A stretch of DNA of 64,000 bases, taken from positions 62,001-126,000 of the forward strand of contig JAETRR010000013.1 of the NCBI GenBank assembly GCA_021770065.1, in the 5' to 3' direction. The DNA is from Lachnoclostridium sp. (GTDB taxonomy: Bacteria > Bacillota > Clostridia > Lachnospirales > Lachnospiraceae). Shown here piece by piece: positions 17,516-27,405 of the stretch (positions are counted from its first letter, which is position 1; the number at the start of each line of letters is the position of its first letter). Under the pieces are notes generated by a model. It saw only the letters and a list, made by a program, of their open reading frames with translations. It had not been told where the DNA came from and made no database searches. A program made the translations under genes and the position numbers.

Positions 17516-18025
17516 TTATGCTTTCTTCCGTGTCAGGAAAACTCCAACAATTGCCGCTATAAGGATAATCGGTGCTGATCTAACAAACAGCCATTCAAAT
17601 GAATGAAAAGCTGCTCCGAAAACGGCGGTCTCAGGATCACTGTAATCCCAGCCCTGGTAAGGACTATTGAATGCAATTAATGCCGCAAAAATTGCTGCTG
17701 TGACCGCACACACTGAGAGAAAGAGCCAGTGAAACATTTTTCGTCTCATTGTTTTCCTTTGTGCAAGCTGTAGGTTTATAACCTCCAGCTTTTCGGAAAT
17801 CACTTTTAAATCATCCGCTTTTGGCGGGTCAACTGTTTCTCCAAGCAAAGTACTTACGGATGTTTCAAGCGCTTCTGATATGGAGAGCAGCATATCAGAA
17901 TCCGGAACCGATAATCCACACTCCCATTTTGAGATCGTCTGCCGCACCACATTCAGCTTGATGGCAAGCTCCTCCTGCGAAAGTCCTTTTGATTTTCTGA
18001 TTGCTTTCATGTTTTCGTTTAACAT
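17516..18025 (-). CDS. XRE-family regulator with two C-terminal membrane segments
   Basis: 169 residues from ATG 18025. HTH of XRE type at residues 1-60 (KSKGLSQEELAIKLNVVRQTISKWECGLSVPDSDML), a linker helix, then membrane segments FHWLFLSVCAVTAAIFAALIAF and APIILIAAIVGVFLTRKKA. Similar in plan to the regulator at 7320-8240 but shorter. No target gene is adjacent; the structured region upstream may be its own operator. Confidence 0.85.
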   Translation of the reverse strand: MLNENMKAIRKSKGLSQEELAIKLNVVRQTISKWECGLSVPDSDMLLSISEALETSVSTLLGETVDPPKADDLKVISEKLEVINLQLAQRKTMRRKMFHWLFLSVCAVTAAIFAALIAFNSPYQGWDYSDPETAVFGAAFHSFEWLFVRSAPIILIAAIVGVFLTRKKA

Positions 18026-18074
18026 TAGGAATAACCTCTTTTCTTTTTATTGTTACCAGTATCGTATGAGGTTT

Positions 18075-18115
18075 AAGCCCGTTGCTGCAAGCAACGCATG
18101 TTAACATGCAGGCTT
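18075..18115. repeat. Nested inverted repeats upstream of the XRE gene
   Basis: An outer pair AAGCC/GGCTT encloses two adjacent hairpins: GTTGCT-GCA-AGCAAC (18081-18095) and the perfect 14-bp palindrome GCATGTTAACATGC (18096-18109). It lies between the PBP stop and the XRE start. It could be an operator of the XRE protein, a terminator without T-run, or a three-way-junction RNA. Confidence 0.55.
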
Positions 18116-18135
18116 TTAGCAATAAAAGGGGGTTC

Positions 18136-20370
18136 CTAATCTAAGAAATACATATTATAAACCTCCTCCAGCCGCTGCCTCTGGGCGCCTTTCAGAGTCT
18201 GCCCGTAGATCTGCTCTGCCAGAACCTTTGCCTGTTCATAATAAGCTTCCTGCTGTTCCCGGTCGGTTTCCTGGGAAATCTGCCGGATCAATGACTCAAT
18301 CCGATCGGCCAGAGCATGATCGTCCCGGTAATTCTGTACCGTATAGCCCGGTGAGATCTCCTCCGAGCCGTCCCGTCCCGGATAATACTTCTCATCCCCG
18401 TTCACAATCCCTGTGGTAATTTCAAAGCGTTCCCTCTCCGTATTTTCCACAAGTACTTCCATGGCATCCTTCCAGATCCGGGCCGGATAGCTTCCTCCAT
18501 AGAGATTACTGAGCTCTCTGGGCATGTCATACCCCACCCAGACCGCCATGGCATAATCCGGGGTAATTCCCACAAACCAGCCGTCCTTGCTGTTATTGGT
18601 GGTGCCCGTTTTTCCGGCGGCCTCCACGGTGCTCTTCCATCCCATGTTCCTTGCAGTGCCTCTCTTGATAACGCCTTTTAAAATATCAATCATCAGCTCT
18701 GTCTGTTCCGGCGCATATACCTGCCTGGTTTCATAAGGCTCATAAAGCTCCTCTCCGTATTTGTCCAGAATAGATACAATGCAGTCTGTCTGCTGAAACT
18801 GACCGTGATTTGCCACACAGGAATAGGCATTTGCCATCTCCACCGTTGTAACTCCATAAGTAAAGCCGCCAAGGGATGCCGCCGGATAAAAGTCATCGGG
18901 AACGACTCTGGCAAAGCCCATCTCCTGAAGATAAGACAGCCCGATCTCCGGCGTGATTTCGCAGAAAAGCCGCCAGGCCGCGCCATTCTTGGAATTCTCT
19001 ACAGCAGAGCGCAGCGTCATCTTCGCTCCATACATCTCCAATACCTTTTCCGGCTCCTCCTTCGCCTTTTCCACATTTATCTCTGTGACTGTGGAGCGAT
19101 CCGTATATCCCCGTTCCAGCGCCGGCAGGTAAACAATCAGCGGCTTGATGGAACTGCCCGGCTGACGATAGGACTGGTAAGCCCGGTTCAGGGTGTAACT
19201 GCTTCCTCCCTGGGTTCTTCCTCCTACAATGGCCTCCACCTTGCCGGTTTCATTGTTGATCACCGTGGCGGCTCCCTGCAGGGCAAACTGACCGTTTTCC
19301 GTCATCTCTTCGTCAAAGGCGAGGGCATTGTCTACACTCTCCTGGAGCAGCCTCTGCTTTTCCTTATTCAGCGTGGTCTGAATTACATAGCCTCCGGTAT
19401 ACAATTCTGCCCGGATCCGCTCGTAAGCCTGATTGTAGGTTTCCATATAAAAATTGTAATCCTCCATGGTGCCAAAGGAATAACGGAACAGAAATCCGTC
19501 AAGCTTCATCAGATAACGGATGGCACAGTCGATGGCATAGGTAGTCTCGTAGTCCTTGATTTCCACGGGCTGCTTTTCGTTGAGAACCAAATCCTCCTTA
19601 AGAGCCTGGATTCGCCGGGTTTCCGTGATCATGCTGCATTCCTGCATGTCCTTTAGAACCTTATCCCGTCTCGGAAGGGCGTTGCTGCTGTTTTTCAGCG
19701 GATCGTAGTAGGACGGAGAATTCGGAATGGCACACAAATAGGCGGTTTCATTTAAGGACAGCTCACTGGCCGGTTTGTTGAAATAGAATTGTGCCGCTGC
19801 TTCGATGCCATAGCAGTTATTGGCAAAGTAAATGTTGTTGATATAGAATTCTATGATTTCCTCTTTGGAATACTTTTTTTCTACCTCCAGAGCATAACAG
19901 ATCTCTTTTATCTTCCGTTCCAGAGTCACTTCCTTTGTGATAAATACGTTCCGCACAAGCTGCTGCGTGATGGTGCTGGCTCCGTGAACCTTCTCCCCTT
20001 TGGAAGTGACATACTCCACGCCTACCCGGACAATGCCTTTCAGATCAATGCCTTTGTGCTCCCAGAAGCTGCGATCCTCGACAGCGATAAAGGCGTTAAT
20101 GACATCTGCCGGAATTTCGTCAAAGGTCAGATAAATTTTACTCCCGTTTCCCGACAGCTCCGTGAGCAGACTGCCCTCATCGTCGTAGAAATAACTGGTC
20201 AGGTTCCGCTTGAATGTGTTGGTGTTTGACTCCTCCACAACCCTTTTCGCTTCCTGACTGTATTCTTTGTACATAGGGTAGATCTTGTAAATAACAGCTC
20301 CTCCCAGGACCAGAAGGGCTGCAATAAATAAAATGATTAGGATTTTAAAGATTCTTTTTATTAATTTCAT
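18136..20370 (-). CDS. Class A penicillin-binding protein (PBP1A family)
   Basis: 744 residues. One N-terminal membrane anchor (about 9-30). The glycosyltransferase domain carries EDRSFWEH (catalytic Glu 98) and GASTITQQLVRN (130-141). The transpeptidase domain carries SSIK (406-409, nucleophile Ser), SKN (460-462) and KTGT (587-590). It polymerises lipid II and cross-links peptidoglycan at the outer face of the membrane. Ribosome site before ATG 20370 is weak. Divergent from the aroF operon. Confidence 0.95.
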   Translation of the reverse strand: MKLIKRIFKILIILFIAALLVLGGAVIYKIYPMYKEYSQEAKRVVEESNTNTFKRNLTSYFYDDEGSLLTELSGNGSKIYLTFDEIPADVINAFIAVEDRSFWEHKGIDLKGIVRVGVEYVTSKGEKVHGASTITQQLVRNVFITKEVTLERKIKEICYALEVEKKYSKEEIIEFYINNIYFANNCYGIEAAAQFYFNKPASELSLNETAYLCAIPNSPSYYDPLKNSSNALPRRDKVLKDMQECSMITETRRIQALKEDLVLNEKQPVEIKDYETTYAIDCAIRYLMKLDGFLFRYSFGTMEDYNFYMETYNQAYERIRAELYTGGYVIQTTLNKEKQRLLQESVDNALAFDEEMTENGQFALQGAATVINNETGKVEAIVGGRTQGGSSYTLNRAYQSYRQPGSSIKPLIVYLPALERGYTDRSTVTEINVEKAKEEPEKVLEMYGAKMTLRSAVENSKNGAAWRLFCEITPEIGLSYLQEMGFARVVPDDFYPAASLGGFTYGVTTVEMANAYSCVANHGQFQQTDCIVSILDKYGEELYEPYETRQVYAPEQTELMIDILKGVIKRGTARNMGWKSTVEAAGKTGTTNNSKDGWFVGITPDYAMAVWVGYDMPRELSNLYGGSYPARIWKDAMEVLVENTERERFEITTGIVNGDEKYYPGRDGSEEISPGYTVQNYRDDHALADRIESLIRQISQETDREQQEAYYEQAKVLAEQIYGQTLKGAQRQRLEEVYNMYFLD

Positions 20371-20540
20371 AATGTTGTTCCATTTTCATATTTCTTAAAA
20401 GCGTATGCAGTTATTTTATATTACTTTCCTCCGTTGGTAAAGGGGATCATCGCATCAAAAAAGTATATTTTTCCATGAAATATCTATTAAATTTCTATGA
20501 ATCCTCATTCTTAATTTTATCACTTTAAAGCAAGAGAGTG

Positions 20541-20569
20541 TTGACATTCCAATAAAAAAATCGTAAACT
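20541..20569 (+). promoter_or_regulatory. Promoter of the aroF-tyrA-aroA operon
   Basis: TTGACA (20541-20546), 17 bp, TAAACT (20564-20569). The start would be near 20576, giving a leader of about 40 nt, too short for a T-box or attenuator. Confidence 0.75.
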
Positions 20570-20618
20570 GATACTTGTCTAATCACATCTTTAAATATAA
20601 GGAAATGAGGCATTCTAT

Positions 20619-21632
20619 ATGATTATTGTAATGAAACCAAAGGCACCCAGAGCTTCCATTGAACATGTAATAGAGATTGTTCAGTCTAACGGCCTGGAAA
20701 CTCATCTGTCGGAAGGTAAACAGGTTACCATTATCGGTGTTGTGGGAGATAAGACCCGGCTGAATCTCTCCAACCTGGAGATTGCGCCGGATGTAGATAA
20801 AATTGTTCCCATTACGGAAAGCTATAAACTCAGCAACCGCAAATTTCATCCGGATCCAACCTCTGTCCAGGTGGGAAATACCTTCATCGGGCCGGGTCAT
20901 CTGACCGTCATGGCCGGTCCCTGTGCCATCGAGTCGGAGGAACAGCTGCTCCTGATTGCCAAATCCGTCAAGAAGGCAGGGGCTTCCTTTCTCCGGGGAG
21001 GCGCATACAAGCCCCGTACCTCCCCCTACTCCTTCCAGGGTCTTGAGGAAGAAGGACTGCGGTATATGAAAAAGGCCCAGGAGGAAACCGGCCTTGCCAC
21101 CATCTGCGAGGTTATCAGCGAATCCTCCATTGATGCGGCTGTCAAATATGTGGATATGCTGCAGATCGGCGCACGGAATATGCAGAACTTCCAGCTTCTT
21201 AGGGAAGCCGGCCAGTCGGGGCTTCCGGTGCTTTTAAAACGCGGCCTCTCTTCTACCATTGACGAATGGCTCAATGCGGCGGAATACATCATTGCCGAGG
21301 GAAACCGGAATGTAGTGCTCTGCGAGAGAGGGATCCGCACTTATGAAACGGCCACCAGGAATACCCTGGACATCAGCGCCGTTCCGGTACTGAAATCCAA
21401 ATCCCATCTGCCGGTTATTGTAGATCCAAGCCACGCCTCCGGTGTCCGGGCCTATGTAGCGCCTCTTGCCAAGTGTGCAGTGGCTGCCGGCGCAGACGGG
21501 CTGATGATTGAGGTACATAACAATCCGGCCTGCGCCCTGTCCGACGGGCCCCAGTCCCTGACCTTTGCCCAGTTTGACGAGCTTGCCAGGGAATTAAAGG
21601 CATATGCAGCTCTTTCCGGCCGGAGCTTTTAA
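20619..21632 (+). CDS. aroF: 3-deoxy-7-phosphoheptulonate (DAHP) synthase, type I-beta with N-terminal regulatory domain
   Basis: 337 residues, RBS AAATGAGG. Residues 1-70 are the ferredoxin-like regulatory domain of the Thermotoga/AroG(Q)-like class, followed by the barrel: VMAGPCAIESEEQLL, FLRGGAYKPRTSPYSFQG, LQIGARNMQNF, LLKRGLSSTIDEWL, VDPSHASG. It condenses phosphoenolpyruvate with erythrose 4-phosphate, the first step of the shikimate pathway. First gene of an operon with tyrA and aroA. Confidence 0.95.
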   Translation: MIIVMKPKAPRASIEHVIEIVQSNGLETHLSEGKQVTIIGVVGDKTRLNLSNLEIAPDVDKIVPITESYKLSNRKFHPDPTSVQVGNTFIGPGHLTVMAGPCAIESEEQLLLIAKSVKKAGASFLRGGAYKPRTSPYSFQGLEEEGLRYMKKAQEETGLATICEVISESSIDAAVKYVDMLQIGARNMQNFQLLREAGQSGLPVLLKRGLSSTIDEWLNAAEYIIAEGNRNVVLCERGIRTYETATRNTLDISAVPVLKSKSHLPVIVDPSHASGVRAYVAPLAKCAVAAGADGLMIEVHNNPACALSDGPQSLTFAQFDELARELKAYAALSGRSF

Positions 21633-21687
21633 GTTTTCGGGGTATCTCGGGAGGGATGTTACGGTACCGGAATAGGAGAACAATATT

Positions 21688-22785
21688 ATGAAGATAGAAA
21701 CTGTAGGATTTGTAGGCCTGGGACTGATCGGCGGTTCCATTGCCAAGGCCGTCAAAGCCTTTCATCCGGAAATTCAGATTATGGCTTATACGAGAACCAC
21801 AGATACGCTGATCGAGGCGGCGAATGAGGGAACGGTAGACATTGCCTGTACCGCAGTGGACAGCCAGTTTGCTGCCTGTGACTGCATTTTTCTCTGCGCG
21901 CCTGTTTCTACCAATGCCATGTATCTGGAAGCCTTAAAACCCGTTATTAGGAAAGACTGCATTTTGACGGATGTGGGAAGCACCAAGACAGATATCCACA
22001 GATGTGCGGCTGCTCTTGATCTGGAGGAGCAGTTTATCGGCGGCCATCCCATGGCCGGATCGGAGAAAACAGGCTACGCCAATGCCAAACCCCATCTCAT
22101 TGAAAATGCTTACTATATTATCACCCCTGCCGCCAGGGTGCCGGGGGAAGCTGTGGAGCTCTTTGTATCCTTTATTGCTTCCCTGAAAGCCCTTCCTCTG
22201 GTGCTTGACTACCAGAGACATGACTTTATCACGGCTTCCGTCAGCCATCTGCCCCATCTGATTGCCTCTTCCCTGGTCAATCTGGTGCATGATCTGGACG
22301 ATAAAGATGAGTTGATGAAACGCATCGCCGCAGGGGGCTTTAAGGATATTACCCGGATTGCCTCCTCCTCTCCGGAAATGTGGGAGCAGATCTGTAAGAC
22401 AAATAAAGAAAATCTCATACGGGTTCTGGACTGCTACCTGGAGCAGCTTACGTCGGTAAAAAAACAGCTTGAGCAGCAGGACGGCGACGGACTGTACCGC
22501 TTTTTCGAGACCTCCAGAAATTATCGGAACTCCATCCCCGATTCCTCTGCCGGACCTATCAAAAAAATGTATGCTTTTTACTGTGATATGGTAGATGAGG
22601 CAGGCGGTGTTGCGGTTCTTTCCACGATCCTGGCCGCAGGCGGCATCAGCTTAAAAAATATCGGAATCATCCATAACCGCGAGTTCGAAGAGGCAGTGCT
22701 GAAGGTGGAGCTTTATGATGAGGCTTCTTACGAAAAAGCAATTGCTCTTCTTCGAAAGTACCGGTATACCATTTATGAGCGTTGA
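21688..22785 (+). CDS. tyrA: Prephenate dehydrogenase with C-terminal ACT domain
   Basis: 365 residues, RBS AGGAGAAC. NAD-binding GFVGLGLIGGSIAKAV at the start; LTDVGSTKTDI; the catalytic His region IGGHPMAGSEKTGY; and HFITASVSHLPHLIA-like DFITASVSHLPHL. The last 75 residues (VAVLSTILAAGGISLKNIGI, EEAVLKVELYDEASYEKAI) form an ACT-like domain that probably binds tyrosine. Converts prephenate to 4-hydroxyphenylpyruvate. Confidence 0.95.
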   Translation: MKIETVGFVGLGLIGGSIAKAVKAFHPEIQIMAYTRTTDTLIEAANEGTVDIACTAVDSQFAACDCIFLCAPVSTNAMYLEALKPVIRKDCILTDVGSTKTDIHRCAAALDLEEQFIGGHPMAGSEKTGYANAKPHLIENAYYIITPAARVPGEAVELFVSFIASLKALPLVLDYQRHDFITASVSHLPHLIASSLVNLVHDLDDKDELMKRIAAGGFKDITRIASSSPEMWEQICKTNKENLIRVLDCYLEQLTSVKKQLEQQDGDGLYRFFETSRNYRNSIPDSSAGPIKKMYAFYCDMVDEAGGVAVLSTILAAGGISLKNIGIIHNREFEEAVLKVELYDEASYEKAIALLRKYRYTIYER

Positions 22786-22813
22786 ACCCGAAACAATACT
22801 AGGAGAGATTCAT

Positions 22814-24097
22814 ATGAAATTAACACGTGCCAAAGCTTTAAAGGGAACATTGACTGTCCCCGGCGACAAATCTATCTCCCACCGCGCCGTCATGTTCGGC
22901 GCCCTGGCCGAAGGGCTTACGGAAGTGGAGGGTTTTCTTCCGGGAGCAGACTGCCTTTCTACCATTGACTGCTTTCGGCGGATGGGCATTTCCATTGAAA
23001 AACAGGAGGAAACACGGCTTCTGATTCACGGAAAAGGGTTACACGGATTGAAAAAACCGGCAGATATTCTGGATACCGGGAACAGCGGCACCACTATGCG
23101 GCTGATTTCCGGCATCTTAAGCGGGCAGAGCTTTGAAACTACGCTCACCGGAGACGCCTCCATTCAGAAGCGCCCCATGGGCCGCATTATAGAGCCTCTC
23201 TCTTTGATGGGAGCCTCCATAGAAAGCCTGAACGGCAGCGGCTGTGCCCCTCTGCGGATTCAGGGACATCCCCTTCACGGCATCCGTTACACTACGAAGG
23301 TTGCCTCCGCTCAGGTGAAGTCTTCGATTCTGCTGGCCGGACTGTATGGCGACTGCCCTACAAGCGTTACGGAGCCTGCCCTCTCCCGGAACCACACGGA
23401 ACTGATGTTAAATTCTTTTGGAGCCAGGGTAGAGACAGAGGGCACGACAGCCACAATCGAGCCTCATCCCCGCCTTACCGGGCAGAAAATTCCGGTGCCC
23501 GGAGATATCTCATCCGCCGCTTATTTTCTTGCCGCCGGATGTATAACTCCCGATTCCGAACTTTTAATACAAAATGTGGGAATCAATCCTACCCGTGACG
23601 GCATCCTCCGTGTATGTCAGATGATGGGAGCAGATGTAAGCATTCTTCCCACAGACAGCCGGACAGATGAACCTGTGGCTGATCTTTTCGTGAAAACCTC
23701 CGATTTGCAGGGCTGTATCATAGAAGGGGATCTGATTCCCGCTCTCATTGACGAGATTCCTGTTATCGCCGTGATGGCCTGCTTTGCAAAGGGAACGACG
23801 ATCATCCGGGATGCTGCGGAACTAAAAGTAAAGGAATCCAACCGGATTGATGTGATGGTAGAAAGTCTGTCCGCCATGGGCGCACACATCACTGCCACAG
23901 AGGACGGCATGATCATTAAAGGCGGTTATCCTCTTCACGGCGCTGTTATTGACAGCCGTCTGGACCACCGGATTGCCATGTCATTTGCCATCGCAGGGAT
24001 GAATGCGGACGGGGAAACCAGGATTCTGAAAGATGCGTGCGTGAATATCTCTTATCCCGGATTTTACCGGGATCTGGAACGTCTATGGCGGCCATAA
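22814..24097 (+). CDS. aroA: 5-enolpyruvylshikimate-3-phosphate synthase
   Basis: 427 residues from ATG 22814, RBS AGGAGAG; the frame opens earlier but those starts overlap tyrA and have no ribosome site. Diagnostic blocks: LTVPGDKSISHRAVMFGAL (Lys/Ser for PEP and S3P), LDTGNSGTTMRLISG, SIQKRPMGRII, KVASAQVKSSILLAGL, LKVKESNRIDVM, DHRIAMSFAIAG. Transfers enolpyruvyl from PEP to shikimate-3-phosphate. The TGNSGTTMR form with downstream A-rich loop fits the usual bacterial enzyme. Confidence 0.95.
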   Translation: MKLTRAKALKGTLTVPGDKSISHRAVMFGALAEGLTEVEGFLPGADCLSTIDCFRRMGISIEKQEETRLLIHGKGLHGLKKPADILDTGNSGTTMRLISGILSGQSFETTLTGDASIQKRPMGRIIEPLSLMGASIESLNGSGCAPLRIQGHPLHGIRYTTKVASAQVKSSILLAGLYGDCPTSVTEPALSRNHTELMLNSFGARVETEGTTATIEPHPRLTGQKIPVPGDISSAAYFLAAGCITPDSELLIQNVGINPTRDGILRVCQMMGADVSILPTDSRTDEPVADLFVKTSDLQGCIIEGDLIPALIDEIPVIAVMACFAKGTTIIRDAAELKVKESNRIDVMVESLSAMGAHITATEDGMIIKGGYPLHGAVIDSRLDHRIAMSFAIAGMNADGETRILKDACVNISYPGFYRDLERLWRP

Positions 24098-24146
24098 GGG
24101 CAGCAAATACCCTGACGGGTGCTTAGCCGCCGAAAAAAGAAAAGAA

Positions 24147-24184
24147 GAATCCCTCAACTGTATTGCAGTACGGTTGAGGGATTC
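24147..24184. terminator. Bidirectional terminator between aroA and queA
   Basis: A perfect 12-bp stem GAATCCCTCAAC/GTTGAGGGATTC. The + strand is followed by ATTCTTTG and the - strand by TTCTTTTCTTTTTTC, so it can end both the aroA and queA transcripts. Confidence 0.85.
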
Positions 24185-24328
24185 ATTCTTTGTCCACATG
24201 GACTTGTAATCACTTTTTGCCTATCGGCACTATAGCATATGCAATTCCGGTTTACAATATACTTTCCTTATTTGTTTTGTAACATTCCTCTTTAGGTTCT
24301 CTTTACCTGACAAATGTGTGATTTTGTG

Positions 24329-25357
24329 TCACAAAATCATCATCGCATCCCCAAAAGAAAAAAACCGATACCGCTCCTGCACTGCCTTCTCATAAGCCGC
24401 CATTACCTGTTCCTTTCCGGCAAAAGCTGACACAAGCATCAGCAGCGTGGATTCCGGAAGATGGAAATTGGTGATCAGGGCATCCATCATTTTAAACCGG
24501 TACCCCGGATAGATAAAGATGTCTGTCCAGCCGCTTCCCGCATGGAGAATCCCTTTGTCATCTGCAGCTGATTCCAGAGTGCGGCAGCTTGTAGTTCCCA
24601 CACAGATCACACGGCCTCCTGCCGCCTTTGTATCATTGATGAGCTGCGCCTGCTCCTCTTCTATCCTGTAAAACTCCGAATGCATATGATGCTGCGTCAC
24701 ATCTTCCACTTTCACCGGGCGGAAGGTGCCAAGCCCCACATGAAGGGTAACATGGGCTATCCTGACGCCCTTTTCCTCGATTTTCTTTAAAAGCTCCGGC
24801 GTAAAATGAAGCCCGGCTGTGGGAGCCGCCGCCGATCCGTCATGCTTTGCATATACCGTCTGATAGCGGTTCTTATCCTTCAGCTGATGCGTAATATAGG
24901 GAGGCAGCGGCATCTGTCCGAGCCTGTCCAGAATCTCCTCAAAAATCCCGTCATAAGTAAAGCGGATCCGACGGTTTCCTTCCTCCGCCACCTCAAGGAC
25001 CTCGCCCGTAAGAATCCCCCCGCCAAACGAAATCCGTACTCCCGGCCTGGCTTTCTTTCCCGGCTTCACCAGGGTTTCCCACACATTATCCTCACACCGC
25101 TTCAAAAGCAGAACCTCGATGCCTGCCCCCGTTCCCTCCTTCACACCCATGAGCCGGGCCGGGATCACCTTTGTATTATTCACCACCAGGCAGTCGCCGG
25201 GATTCAGAAACTCCATGACTTCACGAAACACACGGTGCTCCCGTTCTCCCGTCTCCCGGTTCAGCACCAGAAGCCTGGAACTGCTCCTGTCTTCTAAAGG
25301 GTCCTGGGCAATCAGTTCCCGGGGCAGATCATAATAAAAATCACTCGTCTTCATCAT
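24329..25357 (-). CDS. queA: tRNA preQ1(34) S-adenosylmethionine ribosyltransferase-isomerase
   Basis: 342 residues. Family blocks: [87 protein letters not shown], and the C-terminal [16 protein letters not shown]. It transfers the ribosyl part of SAM onto preQ1 in tRNA to give epoxyqueuosine. With the VUT transporter it shows a queuosine salvage pathway. It lies 9 bp past the CorA-like gene. Confidence 0.95.
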   Translation of the reverse strand: MMKTSDFYYDLPRELIAQDPLEDRSSSRLLVLNRETGEREHRVFREVMEFLNPGDCLVVNNTKVIPARLMGVKEGTGAGIEVLLLKRCEDNVWETLVKPGKKARPGVRISFGGGILTGEVLEVAEEGNRRIRFTYDGIFEEILDRLGQMPLPPYITHQLKDKNRYQTVYAKHDGSAAAPTAGLHFTPELLKKIEEKGVRIAHVTLHVGLGTFRPVKVEDVTQHHMHSEFYRIEEEQAQLINDTKAAGGRVICVGTTSCRTLESAADDKGILHAGSGWTDIFIYPGYRFKMMDALITNFHLPESTLLMLVSAFAGKEQVMAAYEKAVQERYRFFSFGDAMMIL

Positions 25358-25366
25358 ACTGTTTCC

Positions 25367-26302
25367 TTACATATATTTTTTCTTCTTAAAATAGAACAGA
25401 ATTCCCGCTACCACAGTGATGCTGAGTACAATCACATACACATAGCCGAATTTCCAGCCCAGCTCCGGCATACTGGTGAAGTTCATGCCATACCACCCTG
25501 CAATCAGTGTAAGAGGCTGGAAAATAATAGTCACAATCGTGAACAGCTTCATGGTATTGTTCAGATTATAATTCAATGTGGCATCCAGAGCCTCCCGCAA
25601 ATGAATCAGATTGTCGCATAGAAGCTGGGTATTGTTGCTCAGACGCTGGGATTTATCCGTGAATATCTTAAAATACCGCAGATCCTCCTCCTCAAACAAA
25701 TCATTCTCATTCTCCTGCAGTGCCTCGCCGATGTCAATGAGCTGATCATAATAATTTTTCAGAGTTGACAGCCGGTTCCGCAGATCAAAGATCTCTTTGT
25801 TCAGATCCTCATCCATTTTCCCATTGACCACCTCTCGCTCCATGGCAATAATCTGCCGCTCCGTCATCACCAGACCGCGGTTCCCACTGGACAACAGCCG
25901 CTCCAGTACGCCATAGACCACCTTTTCCATGGTGGCATTCTGCCGGAAGCGTCCGATGGCATCCAGAAACATCTGGCGGATGCTGTCGCCCTTGTCAATG
26001 ATTTTTATAATAATAAAAAGATTTTTCTTTATAAAAAAGCCGATGCGGTTCCGCTTGCTGCTTAAGTTCAGGATATCCACAATATTGATCATGCCGAAGC
26101 TGAATTCGTCATACACATCAATGCTTGTCCGGAAATGGGTAAAATCCGTCATACAGTCTTTTACCGCCACCTCGGACAGGCCGAGCTTATCATAGCATTT
26201 GCGCAGCTCTTCCAGAGTCAGATAACCGACGCAGATGTCGTGGCTGTCAATCTGTTCCAGATCTACCTCCTGGATTTCCTTTTCATGTATGGAATAAAAC
26301 AT
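25367..26302 (-). CDS. CorA-family divalent cation transporter
   Basis: 311 residues from ATG 26302, chosen for AGGAGG 11 nt upstream. A long soluble N-terminal part rich in helices (cytoplasmic funnel) is followed by two C-terminal membrane segments. The pore signature YGMNF is present in LIAGWYGMNFTSMPELGWKFGY, and the tail KKKKYM is basic. Probably moves Mg2+ or Co2+, though clostridial CorA paralogues may differ in ion choice. Confidence 0.9.
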   Translation of the reverse strand: MFYSIHEKEIQEVDLEQIDSHDICVGYLTLEELRKCYDKLGLSEVAVKDCMTDFTHFRTSIDVYDEFSFGMINIVDILNLSSKRNRIGFFIKKNLFIIIKIIDKGDSIRQMFLDAIGRFRQNATMEKVVYGVLERLLSSGNRGLVMTERQIIAMEREVVNGKMDEDLNKEIFDLRNRLSTLKNYYDQLIDIGEALQENENDLFEEEDLRYFKIFTDKSQRLSNNTQLLCDNLIHLREALDATLNYNLNNTMKLFTIVTIIFQPLTLIAGWYGMNFTSMPELGWKFGYVYVIVLSITVVAGILFYFKKKKYM

Positions 26303-26420
26303 TCTGCCAAGCCTCCTCTTTCGAAAACATAGAAAATTTGTTACTATGAGCGGCTTCAGGCCGTGCATAGCAGCGAAAATTCTAATTTATTTTACCATGA
26401 AAGGATATGAGATGCCATGT

Positions 26421-27299
26421 TTATTTTCCGTCCTCCGGCTTCTTCTCTCCGTGCAGCAGGCTCCGGTAACGGCTGACCATACGGAACTGCTCTTCAAAGT
26501 AGGAATTAATCTCCGCTCCAAGGAGAATAATATACATGCAGAAATACAGCCACAGCATAACCAGAATAATCGTAGTCAGACTTCCGTACATATTGCTGAG
26601 CCCCGGCGTATAAGTCACATACAGGGAGAATCCGATCGAAAAGAGGTACCAGCAGACGGATGAGAAAACGGCTCCCGGAGCCTGGCTTAAGAGCCTTGCC
26701 TTCCGGTTCGGCACAAATTTGTAGAGCAGCATAAACACCAGTGTCAGAAAGGCGATGGAAACCACATCCTTTAACCGCAGGATCATACCGGTGATCACGG
26801 CCAGGAACGGCAGATGCACCACGGCCGCCCGGTGGATGGAATTGCCGAATACCAGAACCACCAGGGACAAAATAATGGATATCACAAATACAATCGTATA
26901 GATAGCAGAGCGAAACCGCAGAACAATATAATTTCGCTGTTCTTCCACATCATACACGGAATTCATCCCCCGCATCAGGGCCAGAAAACCCTTTCCGGCA
27001 GACCAGGCCGCCGTAATCGCGGACAGGGAAACCGTCACCGCCGTTTTACTGTAGACCTCGTTGATAATATCGATGACAAACCCGTTCATACTGTCCGGAA
27101 AAACGGCCTGGGCCGCTCCGTAGATATCCGCCCGTGTCAGTGTGGTATACTGAATCAGGGTCAGCAGCAGGATAATAAAGGGGATAAAAGAAAGCATAAT
27201 AAAGTAAGCGCTCTGTGCCGCATAAGCGCCTACGTGATCCTCATTCATGGCTTTTAAAAAACCGCGTACCAGTTTTATAATTTTATTTATCAGCTTCAT
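26421..27299 (-). CDS. YihY/BrkB-family membrane protein
   Basis: 292 residues with six hydrophobic segments. Family marks: HVGAYAAQSAYFIMLSFIPFIILLL, WSAGKGFLALMRGMNSVYDVEEQRNY, YKFVPNRKARLLSQAPGAVFSSVCW and YGSLTTIILVMLWLYFCMYIILLGAEINS. The family was once annotated as ribonuclease BN; it is an integral membrane protein of unknown transport role. Confidence 0.9.
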   Translation of the reverse strand: MKLINKIIKLVRGFLKAMNEDHVGAYAAQSAYFIMLSFIPFIILLLTLIQYTTLTRADIYGAAQAVFPDSMNGFVIDIINEVYSKTAVTVSLSAITAAWSAGKGFLALMRGMNSVYDVEEQRNYIVLRFRSAIYTIVFVISIILSLVVLVFGNSIHRAAVVHLPFLAVITGMILRLKDVVSIAFLTLVFMLLYKFVPNRKARLLSQAPGAVFSSVCWYLFSIGFSLYVTYTPGLSNMYGSLTTIILVMLWLYFCMYIILLGAEINSYFEEQFRMVSRYRSLLHGEKKPEDGK

Positions 27300-27405
27300 T
27301 CTGCTCCTCTGCGGCCGACGTTTCTCACCTTTACGGCCCTTCTCCCCTGCGCCGGTTATTTTCCGAAACCCGGCTTATCGTCATCAGCCTTGTCTGGATA
27401 TCTTA

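Noticed and set aside
17360..17578. A 72-codon plus-strand frame crossing into the XRE gene.
   Set aside because: No ribosome site, no domain, and it overlaps a well-supported gene on the other strand.
22715..22813. Upstream start for aroA that overlaps tyrA by 70 bp.
   Set aside because: The ATG at 22814 has AGGAGAG and begins the family's N-terminus.
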